This document shows positions 16,013 to 24,981 of a stretch of 64,000 nt of DNA, in pieces. Position 1 is the first letter of the stretch, and each line of letters starts with the position of its first letter. The DNA is from Bacteroidales bacterium. Lineage in GTDB: Bacteria; Bacteroidota; Bacteroidia; Bacteroidales; UBA932. The position numbers were made by a program, and so were the translations under genes. The notes under the pieces are model-generated. The model saw nothing but the letters and a program-made list of their open reading frames with translations, did not search any database and was not told the origin of the DNA. The stretch spans positions 87,452 through 151,451 of the forward strand of contig JAFZDJ010000004.1 of the NCBI GenBank assembly GCA_017561265.1, given 5' to 3'.

Positions 16013-17023
16013 TTATTCATTTTTCCAACCCTGAGCCTTCATCGGAAGCTCCACTCCGTCAGGAGTCACGATCACTGCTCCCACTTCAGGCTTGGCAAGA
16101 TGTCCGATCACGTCGAATGTCTGGAAATCATGACGGAACTTCTCATGCTTTCCTATAGGAATAGTGAACAGAAGACGGTAATCCTCTCCTCCGTTGAGTG
16201 CAGCTGACATAGGATCTATGTTCATTTCCTTGCCGAGCTCGAAGGTCTTGCCGGCAAATGGAAGCTTGTCTACATAGATCTTGGCTCCCAGACCGCTGTC
16301 GCGTACCAGGCGCTTCACTGCATCTGCAAGACCTCTTGTCACGAGATAGCCGTATGAAGGCATGATCTCGGTCTCTTCCAGCATATTGATGATCTGAGGA
16401 TTGATCTGCGGTTTCAGATATGCTCCTATGAGGTTCTTGTAGTCATCCAGCTTCGGCTGAGCCTTTGCATCCCCGCTCTTTTCGAAGGCGCGTTTCTCTC
16501 TCTCCAGCACCTGGAATCCCATGAATGCAGCTCCGAGATTGTCCGATACGCAGATAAGGTCCATGCTTTTTGCAGCAGGACGCCTCTTTGCCATGAGAAG
16601 AGTGGTCTCTCCAGTCGCGGAAACACTGACTGACAGGCCGTTAGGTGACGGCACCAGATCCAGGGTGACCTGCTTGTATCCGTGCTCCTTTGCTGCCGCA
16701 GTCATGCCTTCCCACACTTCCTTTATATGCTTGAAGTCAAGCTTGGATGAGATTCCCAGACGGACGTCCATAGTCCTTGGATGTGACATTTCTGCATAGA
16801 GCTCTCCAGTCACCGCAGTAACGCATTTGTATCCGAGGTGCTTGAGAGGGAAGTATGTGAGGTCGAAATCCACTCCTTCAAGGAATGTGCGTGAATGTGA
16901 ACCTACATAGCTTTTGCCTGATGTCTCGAACCAGCTGCTCTGGAAAGGCTTGTAAGGAGTACCTTCGTAAAGTTTCGCGATTGCCTCGACTCTGCCGAGG
17001 TCTGAGAATGTTTCTTCTGCCAT
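16013..17023 (-). CDS. ThiL-like AIR-synthase-fold kinase
   Basis: About 336 residues from the Met at 17023 (MAEETFSDLGRVEAI); an upstream ATG at 17044 adds seven residues. The sequence has the AIR-synthase fold: a glycine-rich acidic N-terminal region (FLEGVDFDLTYFPLKHLGYK in place of ThiL's DD..W..P..), and ALNGGEDYRLLFTIP, close to ThiL's ALxGGEDYELLF. ThiL phosphorylates thiamine monophosphate to the diphosphate. The N-terminal metal-binding aspartates are not fully conserved, so it could be a diverged relative with another substrate. No other thiamine genes are near. It is divergent from the EEP gene at 17094. Confidence 0.72.
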   Translation of the reverse strand: MAEETFSDLGRVEAIAKLYEGTPYKPFQSSWFETSGKSYVGSHSRTFLEGVDFDLTYFPLKHLGYKCVTAVTGELYAEMSHPRTMDVRLGISSKLDFKHIKEVWEGMTAAAKEHGYKQVTLDLVPSPNGLSVSVSATGETTLLMAKRRPAAKSMDLICVSDNLGAAFMGFQVLEREKRAFEKSGDAKAQPKLDDYKNLIGAYLKPQINPQIINMLEETEIMPSYGYLVTRGLADAVKRLVRDSGLGAKIYVDKLPFAGKTFELGKEMNIDPMSAALNGGEDYRLLFTIPIGKHEKFRHDFQTFDVIGHLAKPEVGAVIVTPDGVELPMKAQGWKNE

Positions 17024-17093
17024 ATTTGAATCGTATTTATGCAAAAATACAATAAAAAGGCTAATTTTGTAGATATATTCAACGAATTAAGAA

Positions 17094-17936
17094 ATGAGAA
17101 ATTTATTTGCGCTTTTCCTTGCGGCTCTTATCATGCTGCCGCAGGCCGCACAGGCAAAGAAGGAAAATGAAGGAACGGAAGGACTGAAGGTGATGTCATA
17201 CAATATCAGACTCGGATCAGCAAATGACGGTACAAATTCATGGTCATTGAGATATGTTGCTACCGGAGAGATGCTTGACGACCAGGCTCCGGATGTGTTC
17301 GGTGTGCAGGAAGCTCTTGATTATCAGGTACGTTATATCAATGAGATGTGCGGATATGAATATGTGGGCGTGGGACGTGAGAACGGAAAGAAGGAAGGAG
17401 AGCATATGGCGATATTCTGGAACAAGAAGTCTGTTTCCATGCTCAAGTGGGGCACATTCTGGCTCTCGGAGACCCCTCAGAAGCCATCAAAGGGCTGGGA
17501 TGCCGCATGTTTCAGGACAGCCACATGGGCTCTTATGAAGGACAAGAAGACAGGAAAGAAATTCTATTTTGTCAACACTCATCTCGACCACGAAGGCAAG
17601 GAGGCTCAGAAGAACGGACTCAAGCTCATCGTGGACAGGATCGGCGAGATAAATCCGGAAGGATATCCTATGGTACTTACTGGTGACTTCAACATGAAGC
17701 CCGATGATCCGAACCTTGCGGAGCTCGATTCCAAGATGCAGAGCACAAGGAAGATCGCTGCTGTGACAGACAATCACGACACATACAACGGATGGGGAAG
17801 AGGCAGCGGAATCATCGACTATATCTATGTCTCAGGATTCAGCTCATGTCCTGAATATCAGACTGTTGTAAAAAGATACCAAGACAGGAAGTTTGTATCT
17901 GACCACTATCCTGTCTCGGCAAGGCTTATTTTTTAA
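17094..17936 (+). CDS. Secreted endonuclease/exonuclease/phosphatase family protein
   Basis: Encodes 280 residues with a signal peptide (LFALFLAALIMLPQAAQA). The EEP fold motifs are complete: KVMSYNIRLGS, FGVQEA (metal-binding Glu), NTHLDHEGKEAQ (catalytic His region), LTGDFNMKPDDP, and VSDHYPVSARL at the C-terminus. Members cleave phosphodiesters in nucleic acids or sugar/lipid phosphates; the exact substrate cannot be read here. A TAATTTTG -7-like box at 17062-17069 precedes the start. Its end overlaps the convergent dnaE by 11 bp. Confidence 0.9.
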   Translation: MRNLFALFLAALIMLPQAAQAKKENEGTEGLKVMSYNIRLGSANDGTNSWSLRYVATGEMLDDQAPDVFGVQEALDYQVRYINEMCGYEYVGVGRENGKKEGEHMAIFWNKKSVSMLKWGTFWLSETPQKPSKGWDAACFRTATWALMKDKKTGKKFYFVNTHLDHEGKEAQKNGLKLIVDRIGEINPEGYPMVLTGDFNMKPDDPNLAELDSKMQSTRKIAAVTDNHDTYNGWGRGSGIIDYIYVSGFSSCPEYQTVVKRYQDRKFVSDHYPVSARLIF

Positions 17937-20900
17937 GGACGCTGTAACGGATCTGCATTTCATTCAGTTCATTGATGAAGTCTGCGGTCACTCCTACACG
18001 GAACTTACGCGAAAGGAATTCTATATTCCATCCTTTTTCAGGATCATTGAGGAACATTGTCAACGGAACGTTGCCTTTGTTCCTCTTTATCATTTTTACA
18101 AGCTTCTCCCTGAATTCAGGGGTCAGCATTGATGTGGAAATGCTGATGGCGAATCCCTTCACATATGTGTCGGTCACATTGCCGAGCAGCATTATCTTTT
18201 TGATCTTGAACGCATAAGGCGAGGTCTTTCCTTGAGCTCTTTCTTCCGGTTTGATATAGTACTTTTCCTCGATATCACCCTCGATGAAGATAGCGCTATG
18301 CAGCTGCATATAGCTCATGAAATTCTCATGATCCTTGCCGAAAAGGGCTATTTCATAGCTTCCGCTGAAGTCCTCGATGACGGTCTTCGACCACGGACGT
18401 CCGGTCTTGGTGGTCATGACCTGAGTTGATATAATGAAGCCGGCTATGTTGGCTTTCTGCTTTATCTTCTTTGTCTCACAGTCACTTATGATGGCTTCGA
18501 GTTCTCCCACCTGACATGTGGTGAAGTTCTCCAGCTCGAATGCATACTGGTCCAGAGGGTGAGAAGAAAGATACATTCCCACAAGGTCCTTCTCCAGCTG
18601 GAGCCTTTCCAGAACATCGTCTTCTCCCACCATAGACGGGATATCAGGTCTTTCCGGCTTGAGCTCCTCCACCTCTCCGAACAATGAAACGGCGCTTTCC
18701 ATGCTGTCCTTCTTATAAAGCTCTCCGTATCTTATGAGTGTGTCAAGGAATGTGTCCTCGCTCTTGGACGGTAGCATGAACTGCTTGCGGCTGATACCGA
18801 AACTGTCGAATGCTCCGGAGTGCAGAAGTGCCTCAAAAGCCTTTCTGTTCACCGTTCCGGACATACGCTCCACAAAGTCGTAGATATCGGCAAAAAGGCC
18901 GTTTTCTTCGCGTTCTGCGAGGATTGCGCGCACGATGTTGTCACCGAATCCCTTTATACCTCCCAGTCCGAAACGGATTTCTCCCTTCTTGTTGACCGTG
19001 AACTTCGAGTCAGACTCATTTATATCAGGATTCAGTACCTTGATGCCGTTCTTCTTGCAGTCATCCATGATCTTCTTGATCTCGTCCATGTTGGAGAGAT
19101 TCTTGGTCAGGTTGGCAGCCTGGAATTCGGCAGGGTAGTGTGCCTTGAGCCATCCGGTCTGGTAGCTCACCCATGCATAGCATGTTGCGTGAGACTTATT
19201 GAAGGCATATGAAGCGAACTTTACCCAGTCCTTCCAGATCTTCTCAAGGATTTCCTGAGGATGTCCGTTCTTTATACCTCCATTTATGAACTTGTCCTTC
19301 AATGAGTTAAGAAGGTCGATGATCTTCTTTCCCATTGCCTTTCGCAGTGTATCTGCCTCACCTCGCGTGAAGTCCGCCAGCTTACGGGACAGAAGCATCA
19401 CCTGCTCCTGATATACAGTGATTCCGTATGTGTCCTGGAGAATATCCTCCATTGCCGGAAGGTCATATTCGATAGGTTTGCGACCCTGCTTTCTTTCCAC
19501 GAAGTCAGGGATGTAGTCCATCGGACCCGGACGGTAGAGGGCGTTCATCGCGATGAGGTCCTCAAATCGGGTCGGCTGGAGCTTTATGAGCCATTCCTTC
19601 ATGCCGGGAGATTCGAACTGGAATACGCTGGTGGTGTCTCCGCGGCTGTAAAGCTCATATGTTTCCTTATCATCGATAGGAATCTTCTCTATGTCGAACT
19701 CGATGCCGAAACGCTTCTTGATGTTGGCCTGGCATTCCTTTATGATGGACAAGGTCCTGAGGCCGAGGAAGTCCATCTTCAGCATTCCTACCTCCTCGAT
19801 ATAGTGGCCGTCATACTGCGATACCCACACTTCCTCTCCGGTGAGCTTGTCGTTGGCCACACAGATAGGTATATATTCGGTGAGGTTGCTCCTTCCGATG
19901 ATCATGGCACAGGCATGTACTCCGGTCTGACGCACGCAACCTTCCAGCTTGGCTGCATAGTTGAGCACGTCCTTGGTCTCTTCTGCACCGTTTGTGAGCT
20001 CTTCCTTAAGCTCAGGAATCAATTTATAGCAGTTCTTGAGCTTCGGTTTGTATGAAACCTCTTTCTTGTATTTCTTGAACTGCTTCCTGACCTTTATCTT
20101 GCTTCCAGGGTTTTCAGGATCGTCAATCTCCACGTCCTTTTCTATCAGCTTCTGTCCTTCTTCCAGAGTGTCTCCTTCATTGAAAGGATCTTCAGCATCT
20201 TCCATCTGTACGATAGGCTTGTCCGGAATCATCTTTGTGAGCCTGTTGGATTCCTCTATGGACATGCGGCTGACGCGCGCAACGTCCTTGATGGCTGACT
20301 TTGCGGCCATCGTTCCATAGGTGATCACATGTGATATCTGTTCCTTGCCATATTTTTCTTCTATATACTGGAATACGCGATAACGTCCGTCGTCGTCGAA
20401 GTCGATGTCGACATCGGGCATGTTGATACGGTCCGGGTTGAGGAAACGCTCGAAGAGAAGGTCGTATTTGATAGGGTCTATATTGGTGATCTTCAAGCAG
20501 TAAGCTACTGCAGATCCTGCTGCGGAACCACGTCCCGGACCCACTGAGATGCCTTCTTTGCGTGCTGCGGCAATGAAATCCTGGACGATGAGGAAGTAAT
20601 CCGGGAATCCCATTTTGCAGATGGTCTTGAGCTCGAATTCTATACGCTCTGCCTGTTCGTCGGAAAGGGTGTCACCGTATCTCCAATGCGCTCCATCGTA
20701 TGTAAGATGGCAAAGATAGGCCACAGAACGGCAGAACTCCTCTCCTCTTTCGTTGCCGCTCTTGTCGCATCTACCCTCATCGATGATGCTCTTGTATTTC
20801 TCCAGATGGGTGTCAATATCAGCCAGAAATTCCTCCGGAAGGTCGAATTTCGGAAGAATAGGGTCCTTGTCCACCTTGAACACCTCTATCTTCTCCGCTA

Positions 20901-21729
20901 CTTCCAGAGTATTGCTGAGAGTCTCAGGGTGCTTGTAGAACATGTCCAGCATCTCCTCCTCGCTCTTGAGGTATTCCTGCTGGGTGTATCTGAGGCGGTC
21001 CGGATCGTCAAGGTTCGCATTGGTGGTCAAGCATATGAGACGGTCGTGTGCCGGTCCGTCTTCCTTGCGCACGAAATGTACATCGTTGGTTGCGACAACC
21101 TTGGTACCTGTCTTTGCAGCAAGTTCAAATATGCCTTCGTTTGCTACGAGCTGATGCTCGTAGACTTCCTGTGACTGACCTGGGATAAGGGTCTTATGCT
21201 GCTGCACTTCCAGATAGAAATCATCTCCGAATACCCTTTTATGCCATTCTATGGCCTTTTCTGCAGCAGCCATGTCGCCCGCAATGATTGCTCTTGGAAT
21301 CTCTCCTGCGATGCAGGCAGAGCAGCAGACGAGTCCTTCAGCGTGTTTTTCCACGATCTCATGACATACCCTCGGCTTATCATAGTATTTTCCTTCGATG
21401 TGTCCTGTGGAGACTATCTTCATGAGATTCTTGTAGCCCTGATAGTTCTTGGCAAGAAGGATGAGGTGGAAATATCCTCTGTGATCCTTGTCTTTCAGCT
21501 TGTGGTCGTAGTGCTTTGTCACATAGATCTCACAGCCGATGATAGGCTTCACTTCAGGGAACTTCTTCGCTACCTTCAGGAACTCCTTGACACCGTACAT
21601 GTTTCCATGGTCTGTGATGGCTAATGCAGGCATTTCCAGCTCTTTAGCTCTAGCAAAAAGATCACCGATGGCTGACTGGCCGTCGAGGATGGAATACTGT
21701 GTATGGACGTGAAGATGGACGAAGGACAT
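17926..21729 (-). CDS. dnaE: DNA polymerase III subunit alpha
   Basis: About 1267 residues from Met at 21729 (MSFVHLHVHTQYSILDG); the longer open frame upstream is excluded because a TATCTTTG promoter box at 21751-21758 lies inside it. DnaE is the replicative polymerase. Seen: the PHP domain at the start, the C-family polymerase core with GPGRGSAAGS and PDVDIDFDDDGR (catalytic aspartates), YQEQVMLL, the helix-hairpin-helix region, and the C-terminal OB fold (KANIAGFIISTQVMTTKTGR). The end overlaps the convergent EEP gene by 11 bp. Confidence 0.97.
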   Translation of the reverse strand: MSFVHLHVHTQYSILDGQSAIGDLFARAKELEMPALAITDHGNMYGVKEFLKVAKKFPEVKPIIGCEIYVTKHYDHKLKDKDHRGYFHLILLAKNYQGYKNLMKIVSTGHIEGKYYDKPRVCHEIVEKHAEGLVCCSACIAGEIPRAIIAGDMAAAEKAIEWHKRVFGDDFYLEVQQHKTLIPGQSQEVYEHQLVANEGIFELAAKTGTKVVATNDVHFVRKEDGPAHDRLICLTTNANLDDPDRLRYTQQEYLKSEEEMLDMFYKHPETLSNTLEVAEKIEVFKVDKDPILPKFDLPEEFLADIDTHLEKYKSIIDEGRCDKSGNERGEEFCRSVAYLCHLTYDGAHWRYGDTLSDEQAERIEFELKTICKMGFPDYFLIVQDFIAAARKEGISVGPGRGSAAGSAVAYCLKITNIDPIKYDLLFERFLNPDRINMPDVDIDFDDDGRYRVFQYIEEKYGKEQISHVITYGTMAAKSAIKDVARVSRMSIEESNRLTKMIPDKPIVQMEDAEDPFNEGDTLEEGQKLIEKDVEIDDPENPGSKIKVRKQFKKYKKEVSYKPKLKNCYKLIPELKEELTNGAEETKDVLNYAAKLEGCVRQTGVHACAMIIGRSNLTEYIPICVANDKLTGEEVWVSQYDGHYIEEVGMLKMDFLGLRTLSIIKECQANIKKRFGIEFDIEKIPIDDKETYELYSRGDTTSVFQFESPGMKEWLIKLQPTRFEDLIAMNALYRPGPMDYIPDFVERKQGRKPIEYDLPAMEDILQDTYGITVYQEQVMLLSRKLADFTRGEADTLRKAMGKKIIDLLNSLKDKFINGGIKNGHPQEILEKIWKDWVKFASYAFNKSHATCYAWVSYQTGWLKAHYPAEFQAANLTKNLSNMDEIKKIMDDCKKNGIKVLNPDINESDSKFTVNKKGEIRFGLGGIKGFGDNIVRAILAEREENGLFADIYDFVERMSGTVNRKAFEALLHSGAFDSFGISRKQFMLPSKSEDTFLDTLIRYGELYKKDSMESAVSLFGEVEELKPERPDIPSMVGEDDVLERLQLEKDLVGMYLSSHPLDQYAFELENFTTCQVGELEAIISDCETKKIKQKANIAGFIISTQVMTTKTGRPWSKTVIEDFSGSYEIALFGKDHENFMSYMQLHSAIFIEGDIEEKYYIKPEERAQGKTSPYAFKIKKIMLLGNVTDTYVKGFAISISTSMLTPEFREKLVKMIKRNKGNVPLTMFLNDPEKGWNIEFLSRKFRVGVTADFINELNEMQIRYSVLKK

Positions 21730-21750
21730 AGCTCTTGTTTTTAAGGAGGA

Positions 21751-21758
21751 CAAAGATA
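21751..21758 (-). promoter_or_regulatory. dnaE -7 promoter element
   Basis: TATCTTTG on the minus strand matches the Bacteroidetes TAnnTTTG -7 element, 22 bp upstream of the dnaE ATG. It sits just after the secDF terminator, giving dnaE its own start and fixing the dnaE start at 21729. Confidence 0.6.
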
Positions 21759-21766
21759 CAAAAAAT

Positions 21767-21790
21767 CGGGGTGACTTTTCAGCCACCCCG
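21767..21790 (-). terminator. secDF terminator
   Basis: On the minus strand CGGGGTG and CACCCCG pair around a 10-nt loop and are followed by ATTTTTT, a classic intrinsic terminator 22 bp past the secDF stop. Confidence 0.85.
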
Positions 21791-21812
21791 ACTATTTATT
21801 ATGGAGTAATCT

Positions 21813-24800
21813 TTACTTGTTCTCCTTCTTTGCTGCTCTCTTCATTGTAACGTCATACATGATAGGAGTTGCGATGAAGATTGAAGCGTATGTACCGATC
21901 ACGATACCGAGGATGAGGGCTACTGCAAGACCTCTGATCACCTCACCACCGAAGATTGCAATCGCGAGCATAGTCACGAGAGTAGTGAGTGATGTATTCA
22001 TTGTACGTGAGAGAGTGCTGTTGAGGGCCTCGTTCACGTTCTTACGGAAGTCTGCCTTTGGATGAAGCTCCTTGTACTCGCGGATACGGTCGAAGATAAC
22101 CACTGTATCGTTGATAGCGTAACCGATGATGGTCAGGATCGCAGCGATGAATGTCTGGTCGATATCAAGGCTGAATGGAAGGATACCTGAGAAGAGTGAG
22201 AAGAAGCCGATCACGATGAGGGCTGTGTGTGCAAGACCTGTCACACCACCGAGACCCCATGTCCATCCGCTGAAACGTACAGCGATGTAGCCGAAGATCA
22301 CGATGAGTGCAAGGATAACTGCGATGAATGCGTCTCTTGTGATGTCGTTTGCGATGGTAGGACCCACCTTGTCAGAGCTGATGATACCGTTAGGGTTGTC
22401 GAGAGTTGATGTGAATTCCTCGAATGTGAGTTCATCAGCGAAGAAGCCCTTAAGTGAGCTGTAGAGCTTGTTCTCTACCTCTGCGTCAGCCTCAGTCGAC
22501 TCATTCTCAACAAGATACTGAGTAGTGATCTTCATCTGGCTCTCACCACCGAACTGCTTTACCTCTACTGCACCGTCAAACTCGGCGAGAGCTGCAGCAC
22601 GTACTTCCTCTGCAGTCACAGGCTGGTCGAATCTTACAACGTAAGTACGTCCACCAGTGAAATCAACACCATATGTGAAGCCCTTTGTGAAGATTGAAAC
22701 AAGGGAGATCACGATGAGTGCACCAGAAACGATGTAAGCGATCTTCTTCTTGCCGATGAAGTCAACATGTGTATTCTGGAGGAAGTTTCTTGTAGCCTTG
22801 CTGTCGAATGTGATGTTCTTGCCCTTCTCTACTCTGTCATCGAAGATGATTCTTGTGATGAAGATAGAAGTGAGGACAGAAGTGATGATACCGATGATGA
22901 GGGTAGTCGCGAAGCCCTGTACAGGACCTGAACCGAATACGAAGAGTACGATACCGGTGAGGAGGGTAGTGATCTGACCGTCGATGATAGCTGAGTAAGC
23001 GTTTGAATAACCGTCAGCGATTGCCTTGCCAAGACCCTTTCCTGCGCGAAGCTCTTCCTTGATACGCTCATAGATGATGACGTTTGCGTCCACGGCCATA
23101 CCGAGTGTCAGTACGAGACCGGCGATACCAGGGAGTGTGAGGACTGCTCCGAATGAAACGAGTGTACCGAAGAGAAGCACTACGTTGCAGAGAAGAGCGA
23201 TGTCAGCTACGAGACCTGCTCCACGATAGAAGAAGAGCATGTAGAGAAGCACGAGGATGAACGCGATCACGAATGAGATGAGACCTGCGTTGATTGACTC
23301 AGCTCCGAGTGATGGTCCTACAACCTGCTCCTGGATGATAGTTGCAGGTGCAGGGAGCTTACCTGACTTGAGGACGTTAGCAAGGTCCTCAGCTTCCTCG
23401 AGAGTGAACTGACCTGTGATCTGTGAGCTACCGCCTGAAATCTCAGACTGTACGTTAGGATATGAATATACCATACCATCGAGAACGATAGCGATCTGAC
23501 GGCCGATATTGTCCTTTGTCATGCGTGCCCAAACGTTTGCACCCTCAGCGTTCATTGTCATTGAAACCTCAGGAGAAGCGCCTGTGTTGCCGTACTGTAC
23601 GCGTGCGTCAGTAACTGCACCACCGTCGAGCGGAGCCTTTCCGTCACGTGAAGAAGCCTTGATTGCCACGAGCTCGAAGATGTTCTCGTTAGGATCCATT
23701 GCAGATGCCTTTACAGTCCACATAGGCTTGAATTCAGGTGGGAAGAGCTGCTTGATCTGTGACATTGCAAGATACTTGTTGATCTGTGCTGTATCTGCAT
23801 AGTGTGCATATCCGATGCAAGCGTGACCTCTTGCTCCAGATGGCTGGAGAAGAGCGAAGAGAGGGTTCTGCTTGATGAGCTCAGCCTCAGCTGCAGCGTC
23901 ATTCTCTGCCTGCTTGAGCTCCTCTGCGAGAAGGTCTCCCTCAGCAGCCTCGGCAGTCTCCTCTACTGCAGGAGTCTCCTCCTCAGCTGAAAGGATCTGT
24001 GCGAGAACGCTGTTAGCCTCTGCGAGATATCCCTCGATCTCCTCGTTAGTGTATGTTGCCCAGAACTCGAGTGAAGCAGTTCCCTGGAGGAGCTTTCTTA
24101 CACGCTCAGGCTCTTTTACACCTGGGAGCTCCACGAGGATACGGCCGCTGTTGCCGAGCTTCTGGATGTTTGGCTGTGTCACACCGAAACGGTCGATACG
24201 GTTTCTGAGGACGTTGAAAGAGTTTGAGATTGCGCTCTCAGACTCTGCTCTGATCACCTCGATAACCTGCTCGTCAGTAGACTCAGGTCCGATCTGGTCT
24301 CTCATCTCGTATGTTCCGAAGATCTGAGCGAGAGGCATTCCGTTTGAAGTCTCCTCCCAAGCCTCTGCGAAGAGAGTGATGAAATCGTTCCTAGAGTTGA
24401 TGCTGCGCTCCTTTGCGAGAGCGAGAGCGTTTGTGAACTCAGGAGCGGTGTTGCCGCCTGCAAGAGCTCTTACGAGGTCCTCAAGCTGAACCTGAAGCAT
24501 TACGTTCATACCACCCTTAAGGTCGAGACCGAGGTTGATTGACTTGGCCTGCACTTCCTTGTAAGTGTATCCGAGGTAGATCTTCTCGGATGAAATCGAA
24601 TCGATGTACCTTCTGCTCTCATCCTTTCTGATAGAGTCGAGGTAGAAGGCCTTGTCTGCCTCAGCGACCTTGCCGAATGCAGCTGAATTCATTGCAGCCA
24701 CTGCCTTAGCCTCAGCGTACTTCTCTGCCTTCTTCTCCTGACGGTTAGTCACGAGAGTGAATGAAAGCTGCCAAAGTGACGCAAGGAGAAGGAGAATCGC

Positions 24801-24830
24801 TACAAATCTGATAGCACCTTTACTTTGCAT
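21813..24830 (-). CDS. secDF: Fused protein translocase SecDF
   Basis: Encodes 1005 residues, the fused SecD-SecF form usual in Bacteroidetes. SecDF uses the proton gradient to pull secreted proteins out of the SecYEG channel. Seen: one N-terminal membrane segment, LGLDLKGGMNVMLQV (SecD D1 motif), a large periplasmic domain with an acidic Ala/Glu-rich insertion (about residues 285-325), five SecD membrane helices with GMAVDANVIIYERIKEELR, then SecF with GVDFTGGRTYVVRF, TIIGYAINDTVVIFDRIRE and its helices. A minus-strand TAAATTTG box at 24917-24924 probably starts it. The divergent neighbour begins at 24982. Confidence 0.97.
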   Translation of the reverse strand: MQSKGAIRFVAILLLLASLWQLSFTLVTNRQEKKAEKYAEAKAVAAMNSAAFGKVAEADKAFYLDSIRKDESRRYIDSISSEKIYLGYTYKEVQAKSINLGLDLKGGMNVMLQVQLEDLVRALAGGNTAPEFTNALALAKERSINSRNDFITLFAEAWEETSNGMPLAQIFGTYEMRDQIGPESTDEQVIEVIRAESESAISNSFNVLRNRIDRFGVTQPNIQKLGNSGRILVELPGVKEPERVRKLLQGTASLEFWATYTNEEIEGYLAEANSVLAQILSAEEETPAVEETAEAAEGDLLAEELKQAENDAAAEAELIKQNPLFALLQPSGARGHACIGYAHYADTAQINKYLAMSQIKQLFPPEFKPMWTVKASAMDPNENIFELVAIKASSRDGKAPLDGGAVTDARVQYGNTGASPEVSMTMNAEGANVWARMTKDNIGRQIAIVLDGMVYSYPNVQSEISGGSSQITGQFTLEEAEDLANVLKSGKLPAPATIIQEQVVGPSLGAESINAGLISFVIAFILVLLYMLFFYRGAGLVADIALLCNVVLLFGTLVSFGAVLTLPGIAGLVLTLGMAVDANVIIYERIKEELRAGKGLGKAIADGYSNAYSAIIDGQITTLLTGIVLFVFGSGPVQGFATTLIIGIITSVLTSIFITRIIFDDRVEKGKNITFDSKATRNFLQNTHVDFIGKKKIAYIVSGALIVISLVSIFTKGFTYGVDFTGGRTYVVRFDQPVTAEEVRAAALAEFDGAVEVKQFGGESQMKITTQYLVENESTEADAEVENKLYSSLKGFFADELTFEEFTSTLDNPNGIISSDKVGPTIANDITRDAFIAVILALIVIFGYIAVRFSGWTWGLGGVTGLAHTALIVIGFFSLFSGILPFSLDIDQTFIAAILTIIGYAINDTVVIFDRIREYKELHPKADFRKNVNEALNSTLSRTMNTSLTTLVTMLAIAIFGGEVIRGLAVALILGIVIGTYASIFIATPIMYDVTMKRAAKKENK

Positions 24831-24916
24831 AATAATTTATTGTTTTAATGATATTTGTATGCATCATTTGAGGACAGCATGGAAGTTGTATCCCATACCA
24901 CCCGCAAAATAGGGTG

Positions 24917-24924
24917 CAAATTTA
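24917..24924 (-). promoter_or_regulatory. secDF -7 promoter element
   Basis: TAAATTTG on the minus strand fits the TAnnTTTG consensus, 87 bp upstream of the secDF ATG, in the 151-bp divergent gap. No convincing -33 TTTG is seen. Confidence 0.45.
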
Positions 24925-24981
24925 CTATTTTTTTCTTATAAATGAAGATTCTATAAATATTTCTTATTTTTGTAGGCTGAA

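Noticed and set aside
21730..21786. Longer dnaE start
   Set aside because: It would include the promoter box at 21751-21758 and part of the secDF terminator; the family starts at the Met of MSFVHLHVHT.
22829..23071. 80-codon Ser-rich frame within secDF
   Set aside because: Out-of-frame shadow of the secDF coding region.
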